Source: DATBMY01 sp036554605 (GTDB taxonomy: Bacteria; Acidobacteriota; Blastocatellia; UBA7656). From it: DNA of 22,897 bases. Position numbers and translations under genes: made by a program. Location of the stretch: assembly GCA_036554605.1 (NCBI GenBank), contig DATBMY010000480.1, positions 1 through 22,897 of the forward strand. Direction: 5' to 3'. The stretch's first letter is position 1; every line of letters starts with the position of its first letter. The notes beneath the pieces are model-generated. The model searched no databases and was not told the DNA's origin. It saw nothing but the letters and a program-made list of their open reading frames with translations. Positions 5,314 through 13,376 of this stretch are shown in pieces.

Positions 5314-7974
5314 GTGAAATCGAATAGAAGGTTAATAAGCCTGGCGTTGTGCCTGGTCGTCATAAGCCTCTCGATAGTTCAGGGCAGCGACCGCCGGGCG
5401 CAGATCAAACAGGTGCGAAGCGTAACGCTCCCGTCCCACGTCATACTCGACGAACACGCGCAGCCGGTAATCTCTTCGAGCGGCACTGTAGGATTCATCG
5501 CGTCGGTCACGGCCGGCACCCTTATATCTTTCAGCACCAGGACGGGCCGGGTGCTTTCATCGATAGGCATCGGCCAGAACCTCGGTCCCATTTCGCTTAT
5601 CGAGAAGGGGGGCAGGCGGCTGGTCGCCATCCCGGCCGGAAATGATCCCGCCAGCGGCAACCCGGCTACCGTGACCATCATCGATGCGACGAGCGCGAAG
5701 CGACTTGAGTCGAAGTCCCTGCTCATCCTCCCGGCCGATGCCTTCATCACGTTTGCCACGCCGGCCATTCTTTCGGGCGACGGCCGCTTCTGTTTTATAG
5801 CTTCGAGCTTTAACGAGCCCGCGCTATTTTCATTCGATATCGAAACGGGCCAGCTTGTATCCCGCCATTCGCTCATCGGCAGGCCGTCGGAAATGGCCTA
5901 CTATGTAGCGAGCGAGCAAAGCCAGATCGCAATCGCGAGCAGCGTGGCCAACAGCCTTTCTATATTGAAGGTCGACAGGCAGGGCCAGTTGAGCGCGGCC
6001 AGCGAGTTCAGCCCCGCCGGCGCGCGCTTTGGCGATTCGAACAACCCGGCCTTCAGCGCCGACGGCCGGACCGTCTTTATGGCCGCCGCCGATGGCGACA
6101 TTCTATTCGCCGTAGACTCGGAAAGCGGCATCCTCATAGACAGCTTCAATATCGAATCGCCGCAGCGAATCAGCGCCGCGACAAGGATCGACGGCGCGCA
6201 GCTTATCGCGGCGACCCGCGCGGGCAAAGGCTCGGACGGAGTCACCATCTTTAAATACGATGGCGGACGTTTCGTTCATCAATCGGAATTCAATCCGCCG
6301 GAAGGCGTCAAGTTCTCCCGCGCCAATAACGTCAGCTTCACTCTCGGCGCAGAGGTGGCTTTCACCGGCGCGGCCACGGGCTGGCTCTTTGCGTTCAACG
6401 TCGAGACGGGCGAGCTTGAGTCATACCATGAAATCGGCAGCGAGCTGCGCCGCGTCACGCTCAGCGAAAGCGCGCAGACGGTAGCGGCTGTGCGTTCATC
6501 CGCGACCGGCGATGAAGTCGTAATGGTGAGCTTCGACATGGTCGCTTCGGATGACGGCGACTCGACAACTCCATTCATAGAGGACGTATCACCCAAAGTC
6601 GTTCAACAGGGCAAGCTCAAGAATGTGAAGGTCAAAGCCGTGGGAGTCAACTTCACCCAGGGCTCATCGTTTATCGTAAACGGCGCTGAAATACCCGCGG
6701 CCCTCGCGCGCGGCGGGCGGGCGCTTGAGGCGAGGCTTCCGAAGGAGCTGTTCGACCAGCTCGTTCCCATAAATATTCAGGTAAAGACGGCCAACGGCGC
6801 ATTATCGCAGCCCGTACAGATACGCGTTGTCCGGCCCGATGCGCCCGTGATCGATCTTATAAGACCGTCCGAGGTGGCCGGGCCGAGCGACCCTTTCACG
6901 CTCAAAGTCAGGGGGAGCAATTTCCGCTCTAGCTCTACCATTTTTGTTGGCGACCGTTCGCTCAACACCGAGCAGCTCAACGCGACAACTTTGCTGGCGA
7001 CGGTGCCGGCTGAGATGGCACAAAACGTGGGAACGCTCAAGGTGCAGGTTAAAGACCTTGCTCTTGCCGACCTCGTTTCAGCTAACGATAAAGAGCTGCT
7101 GATCTACGGCCCGCGCATAAAAGAGCTGCTTCCTTCCGTAAACGCGGTTGTCGCGGGCGACGAGCGGTTCACTCTGCGGATACGCGGCGAGAATTTCCGC
7201 GAGGGCGCCGAGGTCCTGATAAACGGCCAGGTGGTAGCGGCAAAGCGCGTGCTTCACGTGGGGCGCACATTAATCAAGCTGGTCGTTCCCGGAGACTTCT
7301 TCCAGGATGCCGGCGATCTTTCGGTCGTAGTGCGCAATCCATCTGGCGGAGCAAGCGATCCGGAAGAGCTCAGGGCGCACGGGCCAAAGATAACTCCCTT
7401 CACTCAGTCGAAGGTCTACGCCGGGCAGTCGGACGTGAAAGTCGAGATACGCGGCGAGAATTTCCGCCGTCGCGCGCGCATCTACGTCGGCAACTCAAAC
7501 GGCGCTGTCCGCCTTGAGCGCAGGCACGTGCGCTTCAGAAACAGCACGCGCATAATCGTGACGATAACGGGCGAGCTTAACGGCATGCTCGCGCAGTCGG
7601 GCGATCTGCGATTCAAGGTCGTCAATCCTAATAAGGGCGACGGCGTCGCTTCCGGCGATGAGGCGCTCCATGTACTCGGGCCCGAGATCGAGGAATCTAT
7701 TATCAATCCGGTCAACGACGACGCCGCGCATAAAAGGATCGTCATCGTCGGCGACAACTTCCGCAAAGGCGCCATAGTGGAGTTTTTGAAAGACGGCCAG
7801 GCAGTTCTTCAAAGGGAGCCGGTCAGTTTTAGCGAGACGCGCCTGACGGTGAAGATGCGTACCAGGCGGCTTGAAGCGCTCGGACAATTCAGCATGCGGG
7901 TGATCAATCCAAACAACGTGCCCTCCAATCCGAGCAGGCCGCGCCATGAGCTTTTAGCCGATAGCAATGAATGA
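5314..7974 (+). CDS. Secreted beta-propeller plus five IPT/TIG-repeat protein
   Basis: The 886-residue protein starts at GTG behind AGGAG. Residues 1-24 are a signal peptide. Residues about 35-415 look like a WD40/YVTN-type beta-propeller: repeats of strand-rich segments such as 'FSADGRTVFMAAADGDILFAVD' split by 'ETGxL' turns. From about 425 to the end are five IPT/TIG immunoglobulin-like modules, each marked by a 'GxNFR'-type motif (about residues 442, 533, 624, 713 and 812: GVNFTQG, GSNFRSS, GENFREG, GENFRRR, GDNFRKG), spaced about 90 residues. Such proteins are usually surface or secreted and bind other molecules; no catalytic site is seen. A 22-base identical stretch in modules 3 and 4 (about 7179-7200 and 7447-7468) hints at fairly recent duplication. 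A rho-independent terminator follows. Confidence 0.85.
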   Translation: MKSNRRLISLALCLVVISLSIVQGSDRRAQIKQVRSVTLPSHVILDEHAQPVISSSGTVGFIASVTAGTLISFSTRTGRVLSSIGIGQNLGPISLIEKGGRRLVAIPAGNDPASGNPATVTIIDATSAKRLESKSLLILPADAFITFATPAILSGDGRFCFIASSFNEPALFSFDIETGQLVSRHSLIGRPSEMAYYVASEQSQIAIASSVANSLSILKVDRQGQLSAASEFSPAGARFGDSNNPAFSADGRTVFMAAADGDILFAVDSESGILIDSFNIESPQRISAATRIDGAQLIAATRAGKGSDGVTIFKYDGGRFVHQSEFNPPEGVKFSRANNVSFTLGAEVAFTGAATGWLFAFNVETGELESYHEIGSELRRVTLSESAQTVAAVRSSATGDEVVMVSFDMVASDDGDSTTPFIEDVSPKVVQQGKLKNVKVKAVGVNFTQGSSFIVNGAEIPAALARGGRALEARLPKELFDQLVPINIQVKTANGALSQPVQIRVVRPDAPVIDLIRPSEVAGPSDPFTLKVRGSNFRSSSTIFVGDRSLNTEQLNATTLLATVPAEMAQNVGTLKVQVKDLALADLVSANDKELLIYGPRIKELLPSVNAVVAGDERFTLRIRGENFREGAEVLINGQVVAAKRVLHVGRTLIKLVVPGDFFQDAGDLSVVVRNPSGGASDPEELRAHGPKITPFTQSKVYAGQSDVKVEIRGENFRRRARIYVGNSNGAVRLERRHVRFRNSTRIIVTITGELNGMLAQSGDLRFKVVNPNKGDGVASGDEALHVLGPEIEESIINPVNDDAAHKRIVIVGDNFRKGAIVEFLKDGQAVLQREPVSFSETRLTVKMRTRRLEALGQFSMRVINPNNVPSNPSRPRHELLADSNE

Positions 7975-8001
7975 CGTTCAGTATAGAGATGAACGATTGG
8001 G

Positions 8002-8033
8002 GGCGAGGCCGCGCGGTCTCGCCTTTCTTTATT
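8002..8033 (+). terminator. Rho-independent terminator after the IPT/TIG gene
   Basis: GGCGAGGCC (8002-8010) pairs with GGTCTCGCC (8015-8023), nine pairs including one G-U, around a GCGC loop, followed by TTTCTTTATT. It lies 27 bases after the stop codon and ends close to the stop of the convergent response regulator gene. Confidence 0.85.
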
Positions 8034-8041
8034 AAGGGCGG

Positions 8042-8749
8042 TCAGTTACTTGCTTCGAGCGAGCTTGCCTTGTCGGGTATCCGCAGGACGTAGCCCGCGC
8101 CGCGAACCGTGTGGATGAGCTTGGGCGAGAAGTTTCTGTCTATTTTATTGCGAAGATAATTGACGTAAACATCTATTACGTTGGTGAACGAGTCGAAGCT
8201 TTCGTCCCAGACCTTTTCGGCAAGCACGGTGCGGGTAAGCACCTGGTCCGGGTGGCGCATGAAACATTCGAGCAAGGCGAACTCCTTCGACGTGAGGTCA
8301 ATTGGCTGGCTGCCTCTATATACGCGGCGTGTGAGAGGATCGAGCACAAGGTCGGCCACTTGAAGCCTGACGCTAGGCTCCTTACGGTCCCGCCGCCGCA
8401 GCGCGCGGAGCCTCGCCAGCAGCTCGGCGAAGGCGAAGGGCTTGGTCAGGTAATCGTCCGCGCCGCTATCAAGACCGCGGACCTTCATCTCGACCGTGTC
8501 GCGGGCCGTAAGCAAAAGTATCGGAGCGGTAACGCGCCGCTCGCGCAGCCGGCGGCAAACCTCTATTCCATCGATGAGCGGGAGCGTGATGTCGAGAATT
8601 ATAAGATCGTAATGGCCGGTCGAAGCTTGAAACAACCCGTCCTGGCCGTCGGAAGCGATGTCGACGGCGGCCCCTTCCTCTTCAAGCCCTCGCTTGATGA
8701 AAGCCGCCATCTTTGTCTCGTCTTCAACAACCAGTATGCGCATCGGCAT
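8042..8749 (-). CDS. OmpR-family DNA-binding response regulator
   Basis: The 235-residue protein has an N-terminal receiver domain (about 3-120) with acidic pocket Glu9/Asp10, phospho-acceptor Asp53 in 'DLIILDITLP', the Thr of 'LLLTARD' and the Lys of 'YLTKPFAF'. The C-terminal winged helix (about 130-225) has the typical 'LTSKEFALLECFMRHPDQVLTR' and 'HTVRGAGYVLRI' segments of the OmpR/PhoB class. It should bind direct-repeat DNA when phosphorylated by a histidine kinase. No kinase gene lies next to it, since the IPT/TIG terminator is downstream and divergent rnpB is upstream, so its partner is elsewhere. The start may be Met3 ('MRILVVEDE') rather than Met1. Confidence 0.95.
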   Translation of the reverse strand: MPMRILVVEDETKMAAFIKRGLEEEGAAVDIASDGQDGLFQASTGHYDLIILDITLPLIDGIEVCRRLRERRVTAPILLLTARDTVEMKVRGLDSGADDYLTKPFAFAELLARLRALRRRDRKEPSVRLQVADLVLDPLTRRVYRGSQPIDLTSKEFALLECFMRHPDQVLTRTVLAEKVWDESFDSFTNVIDVYVNYLRNKIDRNFSPKLIHTVRGAGYVLRIPDKASSLEASN

Positions 8750-8831
8750 TAGTATAAGGTAATCTCGCGGGCCTCGGAAAGTAGCGCTTTAAAAGCAAAG
8801 CCCATGCGAGTCGCCGCCCGCGAGAGGCCTG

Positions 8832-8840
8832 TGCTATACT
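8832..8840 (+). promoter_or_regulatory. Extended -10 promoter of rnpB
   Basis: TGC-TATACT (hexamer 8835-8840) lies about 10 bases before the first helix of the RNase P RNA, the right distance for a start near 8847-8851. The -35 region is GC-rich and unlike the consensus. Confidence 0.6.
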
Positions 8841-8849
8841 GAACGTGGC

Positions 8850-9303
8850 TCTTTAGAGCAGGTTGGACGGTTGCTGGCTCCTGTGATTTCAGATCTGATA
8901 TTTCAAATTTGAGATTAACGGAGCGAGAGGAAAGTCCGAACACCGCAGGGCAGCGGACTGGCTAACGGCCAGGCGGGGCGACCCGACGACAAGTGCAACA
9001 GAGAACAGACCAGCCGATGGCTCTCCGGAGCACAGGTGATGGGTGAAACGGTGGTGGGCCGCGAGGCCCTTAATGTAAGAGACCACCAGCGCCGGTGGCG
9101 ACACCCGGCGGCTAGGCAAACTCTCCGCGGTGCAAGACCAAATAGGGAGGCGTCACAAGGGCTGCCCGCCCGAAACGTGCGCGGTCACGTTACGACCTCC
9201 GGGTAGGTCGCTTGAGCGAGCGGAGCAATCCGCCGCCTAGATGAATAATCGTCACTTGCCCCGAGGGCAAGAACAGAATTCGGCTTATAGACCTGCTCTA
9301 AGA
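8850..9303 (+). ncRNA. rnpB: RNase P RNA, bacterial type A, with AT-rich insertion in P3
   Basis: This is the catalytic RNA that matures tRNA 5' ends. The ends pair as helix P1: TTAGAGCAGGT (8853-8863) with ACCTGCTCTAA (9291-9301). Conserved cores are present in order: GAGGAAAGTCCG (8928), 'GGTGATGGGTGAAACGGTGG' (about 9035), 'GGTGCAAGACCAAATAGGGAG' split across 9130-9150, and ACAGAATTCGGCTTATAG (9273-9290). Helix P3 (GCTCC 8877-8881 with GGAGC 8920-8924) encloses about 38 bases of AT-rich sequence related to the dispersed repeat, which folds as its own stem. Everything else matches a normal bacterial RNase P RNA, so it is presumably functional. It is divergent from the response regulator gene. 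Confidence 0.95.
8885..8916 (+). repeat. Repeat-core-like AT-rich insert in RNase P RNA helix P3
   Basis: GATTTCAGAT (8885-8894) can pair with ATTTGAGATT (8907-8916) over ten positions with three G-U pairs. The segment contains the palindromes TCAGATCTGA and TCAAATTTGA, and its reverse complement shares AATCTCAAATTT with copy C of the dispersed repeat and the TATTTCAAATTT core with copy A. Confidence 0.6.
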
Positions 9304-9337
9304 CCAGAATCTTATTTCCGCCGCGGAGCTATAGATC

Positions 9338-9964
9338 GTGGATAAGAACAGATACCTCATAGGGCTGATAGGGTTGATGCTGGGCTTCATTATCAGCTTT
9401 GTATGGACCCAGAGATATAACATCAACAACGCCCCGGTAGCGCAGGCGCAGGGCGGCGCGAATCCCCATGGGGCCGCGGGCGGCGGCAATTCCTCCATGG
9501 GCGATATACAGCAAGTCATAGCCAACGCTAAAAACAACCCGAAGGACTTCGACGCGCAGATACAGGCAGCTTTAGCCTATGCGCAGATCAATCGTAACGA
9601 AGGCGCTATAGAGTATCTCGAAAACGCTTACACGGCCGACCCGGCGAAGTTCACCAATCTCGACAAAAAGGATGGCCAGCTCTACGGGGCCTCTCTCTTT
9701 CTGGGAGAGTGGTACCTTTACGAAAAGAGTAACTATGACGGCGCCGAGAAATGGCTGAAACGGGCCGCGGAGGGTGATCCTAATAACGCCGAAACACTTC
9801 GCCACCTTGTCGAAGCTTACGCGATGAAAAAAGATGGGCGCTCGGCCGAAGAGTACTTGAACCGCCTCAAGCAGCTCGACCCCTCGCACAAGAAGCTGGG
9901 CGAGTTGCAGACGCTGGTCGCCGACGTAAAGGCGGGCAAGGAAGTCAAACTGCCTGAGCACTGA
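9338..9964 (+). CDS. Membrane-anchored TPR protein
   Basis: The 208-residue protein starts at GTG. One N-terminal membrane helix (about 6-24, 'YLIGLIGLMLGFIISFVW') is followed by a Gly/Asn/Ala-rich linker (30-55). About three to four TPR-like helical hairpins (60-190) follow, including 'AALAYAQINRNEGAIEYLENAYTADP' split by turns and 'DGAEKWLKRAAEGDPNN'. TPRs mediate protein-protein contact; here they would lie outside the cytoplasmic membrane. The layout resembles the anchored TPR part of cytochrome c biogenesis proteins, but no heme-handling motif is seen, so no function is assigned. It lies 34 bases after rnpB and 14 bases before the next small gene, so it may be transcribed with it. Confidence 0.8.
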   Translation: MDKNRYLIGLIGLMLGFIISFVWTQRYNINNAPVAQAQGGANPHGAAGGGNSSMGDIQQVIANAKNNPKDFDAQIQAALAYAQINRNEGAIEYLENAYTADPAKFTNLDKKDGQLYGASLFLGEWYLYEKSNYDGAEKWLKRAAEGDPNNAETLRHLVEAYAMKKDGRSAEEYLNRLKQLDPSHKKLGELQTLVADVKAGKEVKLPEH

Positions 9965-9978
9965 TGGAATAATCCGAT

Positions 9979-10215
9979 ATGCCGGTCCGTTTAATAATAA
10001 TCCTCGTCGTGGCTATCATAATCCTGCGGGTGGCCAGGCGTGTCTTAAGCGCGGCCATAGCACCCGCTTCAAAGCAGGCGGCGCGCCGGCCAAGGTCGTC
10101 GCAGATGGTCCGGTGCGCTGCCTGTGGAACCTTTGTAACCGAAAAGAGCGCGCTTGTGGTGCGCGATAGGGATTTCTGCTCCCCTGCCTGCGCGGGCCAG
10201 TCTCAACGCGCCTGA
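9979..10215 (+). CDS. Small membrane protein with zinc ribbon (PP0621-like)
   Basis: The 78-residue protein has an N-terminal membrane helix (about 4-18, 'RLIIILVVAIIILRV'), a basic linker and a C-terminal metal ribbon with Cys46, Cys49, Cys67 and Cys71 ('VRCAACGTFV...DFCSPAC'). This helix-plus-ribbon layout matches the PP0621 family of uncharacterised bacterial proteins. The role is unknown. It follows the TPR gene by 14 bases on the same strand. Confidence 0.8.
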   Translation: MPVRLIIILVVAIIILRVARRVLSAAIAPASKQAARRPRSSQMVRCAACGTFVTEKSALVVRDRDFCSPACAGQSQRA

Positions 10216-10435
10216 CATCAATTGATAGTCCCCACCCGCACATTGTTGCATCGTCTACCGCCGATACTTCGTCTATAAGGGTTGTAGGGAAGTCGCGAGT
10301 TATAGTTTTCTGGCCGCGACCTGGACAAAATTGTCGGGTTGCCTTAAAAGAGAAGATGATTACAATGCGCACCTACTATTTCTGGCTGAGACACACTTAT
10401 AGGACGCCTCGGCCGTGCGAGGTTCGCAAAAGGGT

Positions 10436-11434
10436 ATGAAATTATTAGAGCCATTTTACAGGCTGCTAGGAGGAAGGAAGGCAAGTGTCGAGGAATGCCC
10501 CACCGAGGCACAGATTCTCACCTACGTGCGAAGAGAGGCGGCCGCGCCGACGCGCAGCTTTATGGAGAGACACATGGCTTACTGCGACAGATGTCGCGAG
10601 CTGGCGGCCTCCTCTCTAAATTCTTCAGCCGACGATCCGGTCGAAGCCCTGCCGAATCAAACGACCAACGGCGATTTAAAGAATCAGGTGGCGCGTATTC
10701 TCGGGTACATTGAAACCGACGACCGCCGCCAGGCGAGCCAGCCCGAGGCCCTTGTGCCCTCTCCACAGCCGTCGCCAATACGCGCGGGCGGGCTATACCT
10801 TTCATATCCGCAGCTCGTTGCGGCGGGCGTGATATGCTGCGCCGTCATTGCAGGGATAATACTCTATATAAGCAGAGGCGAATCGGCCTCACAGATCGCC
10901 GACGCGGCCATCGCGAAGGCGATGCGCGAAGAGCGGCGCATACTGGCGCGCGTATCGGGGGATCTCCCCTGGGCCCAGTACAAAGAACTGCGCGGCGAGG
11001 GGGACGGCTACGAGGCTCAACTGAACAGGGCGAGGGAGAGATTAATAGAAGAAGGGGCGGGGGATATCGACGCGAAAATGGCGCTTGCGCGTCTTTACCT
11101 GGTCGGCGGCAAGAAGCCCGACGTCCAGCGCGCGTTCGATATGCTGAAAGAGCTCGAAGAAGGTGGAGCGGAGTCGGCGGAGTTCTTAAACGATTTAGGC
11201 GTGGCCAATTACATGCTCGGCAATTATGCGAAGGCGATCAGTTATTTCAGCCGCGCGCTTGAAAAGACGCCCGGCTTCAGCCAGGCGCTCTTTAACAGGG
11301 CGCTGGCGCACGAAAATGCCGGTGCGCGCGAAGAGGCCCTTAAAGACTGGGAGCGATTTATCAACGAGACTACCGACGAGAAATGGAAGAGAGAGGCCAT
11401 GGAACGCATCATCAGTTATGATGGTACTCTGTAG
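10436..11434 (+). CDS. Zinc-finger (anti-sigma-like), single-pass membrane TPR protein
   Basis: Counted from ATG at 10436 the protein has 332 residues; a GTG at 10415 in the same frame is an alternative start. A putative zinc-finger of the anti-sigma HC2 type lies near the N-terminus, with His46, Cys50 and Cys53 in 'HMAYCDRC'. A membrane helix is at about 125-146 ('LVAAGVICCAVIAGIILYI'). C-terminal TPR hairpins follow (about 190-325, e.g. 'ANYMLGNYAKAISYFSRALEKTPGF'). This is the layout of membrane anti-sigma-like proteins with an external TPR sensor or scaffold. No sigma factor gene is adjacent, so an anti-sigma role is only possible. It converges on the polymerase gene. Confidence 0.82.
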   Translation: MKLLEPFYRLLGGRKASVEECPTEAQILTYVRREAAAPTRSFMERHMAYCDRCRELAASSLNSSADDPVEALPNQTTNGDLKNQVARILGYIETDDRRQASQPEALVPSPQPSPIRAGGLYLSYPQLVAAGVICCAVIAGIILYISRGESASQIADAAIAKAMREERRILARVSGDLPWAQYKELRGEGDGYEAQLNRARERLIEEGAGDIDAKMALARLYLVGGKKPDVQRAFDMLKELEEGGAESAEFLNDLGVANYMLGNYAKAISYFSRALEKTPGFSQALFNRALAHENAGAREEALKDWERFINETTDEKWKREAMERIISYDGTL

Positions 11435-11480
11435 GACGAGCCCGCCTCGCGCACAATTGCGTCCGGCAAAGCCCTCCACG

Positions 11481-13238
11481 TTACTTCAACCAGGCATCCG
11501 CGATAGTCGTATCGACCAGCACCGGAACACTGCGTATAAACTCGCGGGCGGCGGCGACCATCTCGTGCTCGATGATGCTGGCGCACTCGGCGGCATCCTC
11601 TTCGGCCACTTCGACGACTATCTCGTCGTGGACGCTGTTGATCATCCGTGCCTCAACCGGCTTGAGCGCGTCATAGAGCAGCGCCATGGCCCGTTTGATT
11701 ATATCGGCGCTCGAACCCTGTATGATGCTGTTCTTGCCGAGCCGCTGCGCGGCCGCAACCTGCGAGCGGTCCGAGGAGTCGAATACGAAATAGATCAAGC
11801 GGCCCGAGCGGGTGCGGTTCTCGCGGTCGCTGACGGCGCGGTCGGCCGCCTCGTTTAAGAAAGAGGCGACTCCGCTGTAAGCGGCGAAGTATTTTCTGAT
11901 AAGCCCTTCGGCTTCCCTCTCCGAGCACTCTATGCGCGCGGCGAGTCCCGGCGCGCCGAGCCCGTACATAATACCGTAATTCAACTGCTTCGCCGCCGCG
12001 CGCTGGTTTTTCGAGACCTGGGCGAGAGGTATGTTAAACATCTGGCTCGCGGTCACGCAGTGCAGGTCTTCTCCCGAAAGCAGCGCCTTGACAAGCGCCG
12101 TGTCCTGCGACCAGTCGGCAAGTATCCGCAGCTCTATCTGCGAGTAATCGGCTATGACGAGCTTATGCCCGGCGCTCGCTCGGAAGCACGAACGGTATTC
12201 GGGCGTGTTTGGAATCTGCTGGAGGTTCGGCTCGTGACAGCTCATGCGGCCCCCGGTCGCGCCTATCTGCCGAAAGTCCGCGTGAATGCGGCCGGTCGCC
12301 GGGCGTATATGGTCGAGCAGCCCGAGCCCGTAGCTCGAAAGCGCTTTCTGCACGCTGCGGTATTCGAGCAGTTTCTCCACGGCCGGGTATTGCCTGGCCA
12401 GCGGCTGCAGCTGCCAGCTTCGCGTGCCTTCGACCTTGATCCCCATGCGCGCGAGCGCCTCGGTTATCTGGGCGGGGCTGCCGAGGTTTATATTCGGCGG
12501 CTGATCAAAAAGCGTAAGCTGTGGGACGCCCGCCGCCAGCTCGCGTTTCAACTCTACGGAAAGCGCGTCGTGGGCGCGTTCGATATTGGCAACCAGCTGC
12601 CGCCAGCAGCCGGCGTCCAGGAACATCCCCGCAAGCTCCATGGCGGCAATGGGGAGGACGCACTGGAATTCGAGGCGGGCCGTCTCTTCGAGTCGCAGCT
12701 CTTTGATCTTCCGGTCGAGCGCTTCGTAAAGCGGCAACATCAGCGCGGCATCCTTCGCGGCGTAATAGTATTGCGCGTCGGAAAGCTCTCCCGACCAGTC
12801 GCTCACCTGCATGGATTTATCGACGGTCTCACCAATGTGGCGCTCGCTGACGGCGGCAAGCCCGTGGCCTCCCTCGGTTCGGGCCGGGTCTATCAACTGG
12901 CTCGCCAGCAGCGTGTCAAAGACCCCGCGCACTTCCACCTTGAAGTGGTGAAGCAGCATCTTTAAATCGAACTTGGCGTTGTGAAAGACCTTGAGCTGCC
13001 GGTCGGACGAGAGAATCTCTTTGAGCAGCGAGTTCTCCATCGCCCGCACGCGAAACAGATCAAAGACGAATGAGCTCTCGGGCGTGGCGATCTGGATCAG
13101 CCTGACCCGGCTCGCGAACGGGTCGAGTCCCGTGGTTTCGGTGTCGATGCCCAGGATCGAATGGCCGGAAATGGCTTCCAGAGCCGGTTCCAGGCCTGCT
13201 TCGTCGAGCACTGCTGTGTAAGGTATTTTGCCGCTCAA
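11481..13238 (-). CDS. Pol I-like DNA polymerase with 3'-5' exonuclease, no 5' nuclease domain
   Basis: The 585-residue family A polymerase starts at TTG. The N-terminal DEDDy exonuclease is complete: Asp32/Glu34 in 'GIDTETTG', 'FHNAKFDLKML', and 'YYAAKDAA'. The polymerase domain has motif A 'VIADYSQIELRILA', motif B 'RAAAKQLNYGIMYGLG' and motif C 'SVHDEIVVE', all intact. E. coli Pol I is about 930 residues because it also carries a 5' nuclease; that domain is absent here, and the frame upstream of the TTG carries no such sequence. It may serve repair or replacement synthesis, with a separate 5' nuclease elsewhere. No ribosome site decides the start. It is divergent from the Xaa-Pro aminopeptidase gene. 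Confidence 0.93.
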   Translation of the reverse strand: MSGKIPYTAVLDEAGLEPALEAISGHSILGIDTETTGLDPFASRVRLIQIATPESSFVFDLFRVRAMENSLLKEILSSDRQLKVFHNAKFDLKMLLHHFKVEVRGVFDTLLASQLIDPARTEGGHGLAAVSERHIGETVDKSMQVSDWSGELSDAQYYYAAKDAALMLPLYEALDRKIKELRLEETARLEFQCVLPIAAMELAGMFLDAGCWRQLVANIERAHDALSVELKRELAAGVPQLTLFDQPPNINLGSPAQITEALARMGIKVEGTRSWQLQPLARQYPAVEKLLEYRSVQKALSSYGLGLLDHIRPATGRIHADFRQIGATGGRMSCHEPNLQQIPNTPEYRSCFRASAGHKLVIADYSQIELRILADWSQDTALVKALLSGEDLHCVTASQMFNIPLAQVSKNQRAAAKQLNYGIMYGLGAPGLAARIECSEREAEGLIRKYFAAYSGVASFLNEAADRAVSDRENRTRSGRLIYFVFDSSDRSQVAAAQRLGKNSIIQGSSADIIKRAMALLYDALKPVEARMINSVHDEIVVEVAEEDAAECASIIEHEMVAAAREFIRSVPVLVDTTIADAWLK

Positions 13239-13364
13239 TCGTTTGCCGTATCCGTGAAAGTTATTGCTTGATAATCCCGGCGACCCTCAAGGATTGTCGC
13301 ACCCGGTTGGCCGATAATCAACCTGACGGCGGTCGCGCGCCTGTCTTGCGCGCGCCTTTGCGGT

Positions 13365-13370
13365 TAGAAT
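13365..13370 (+). promoter_or_regulatory. -10-like box just before the aminopeptidase start codon
   Basis: TAGAAT ends only 6 bases before the ATG at 13377, and no ribosome site is seen between them. If used, it would give a leaderless transcript. No good -35 is visible. Confidence 0.35.
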
Positions 13371-13376
13371 ATTGCC

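Noticed and set aside
8889..9119. Open frames across the RNase P RNA gene on the minus strand
   Set aside because: They lie within the structured RNA gene and have no recognisable protein sequence or ribosome site.
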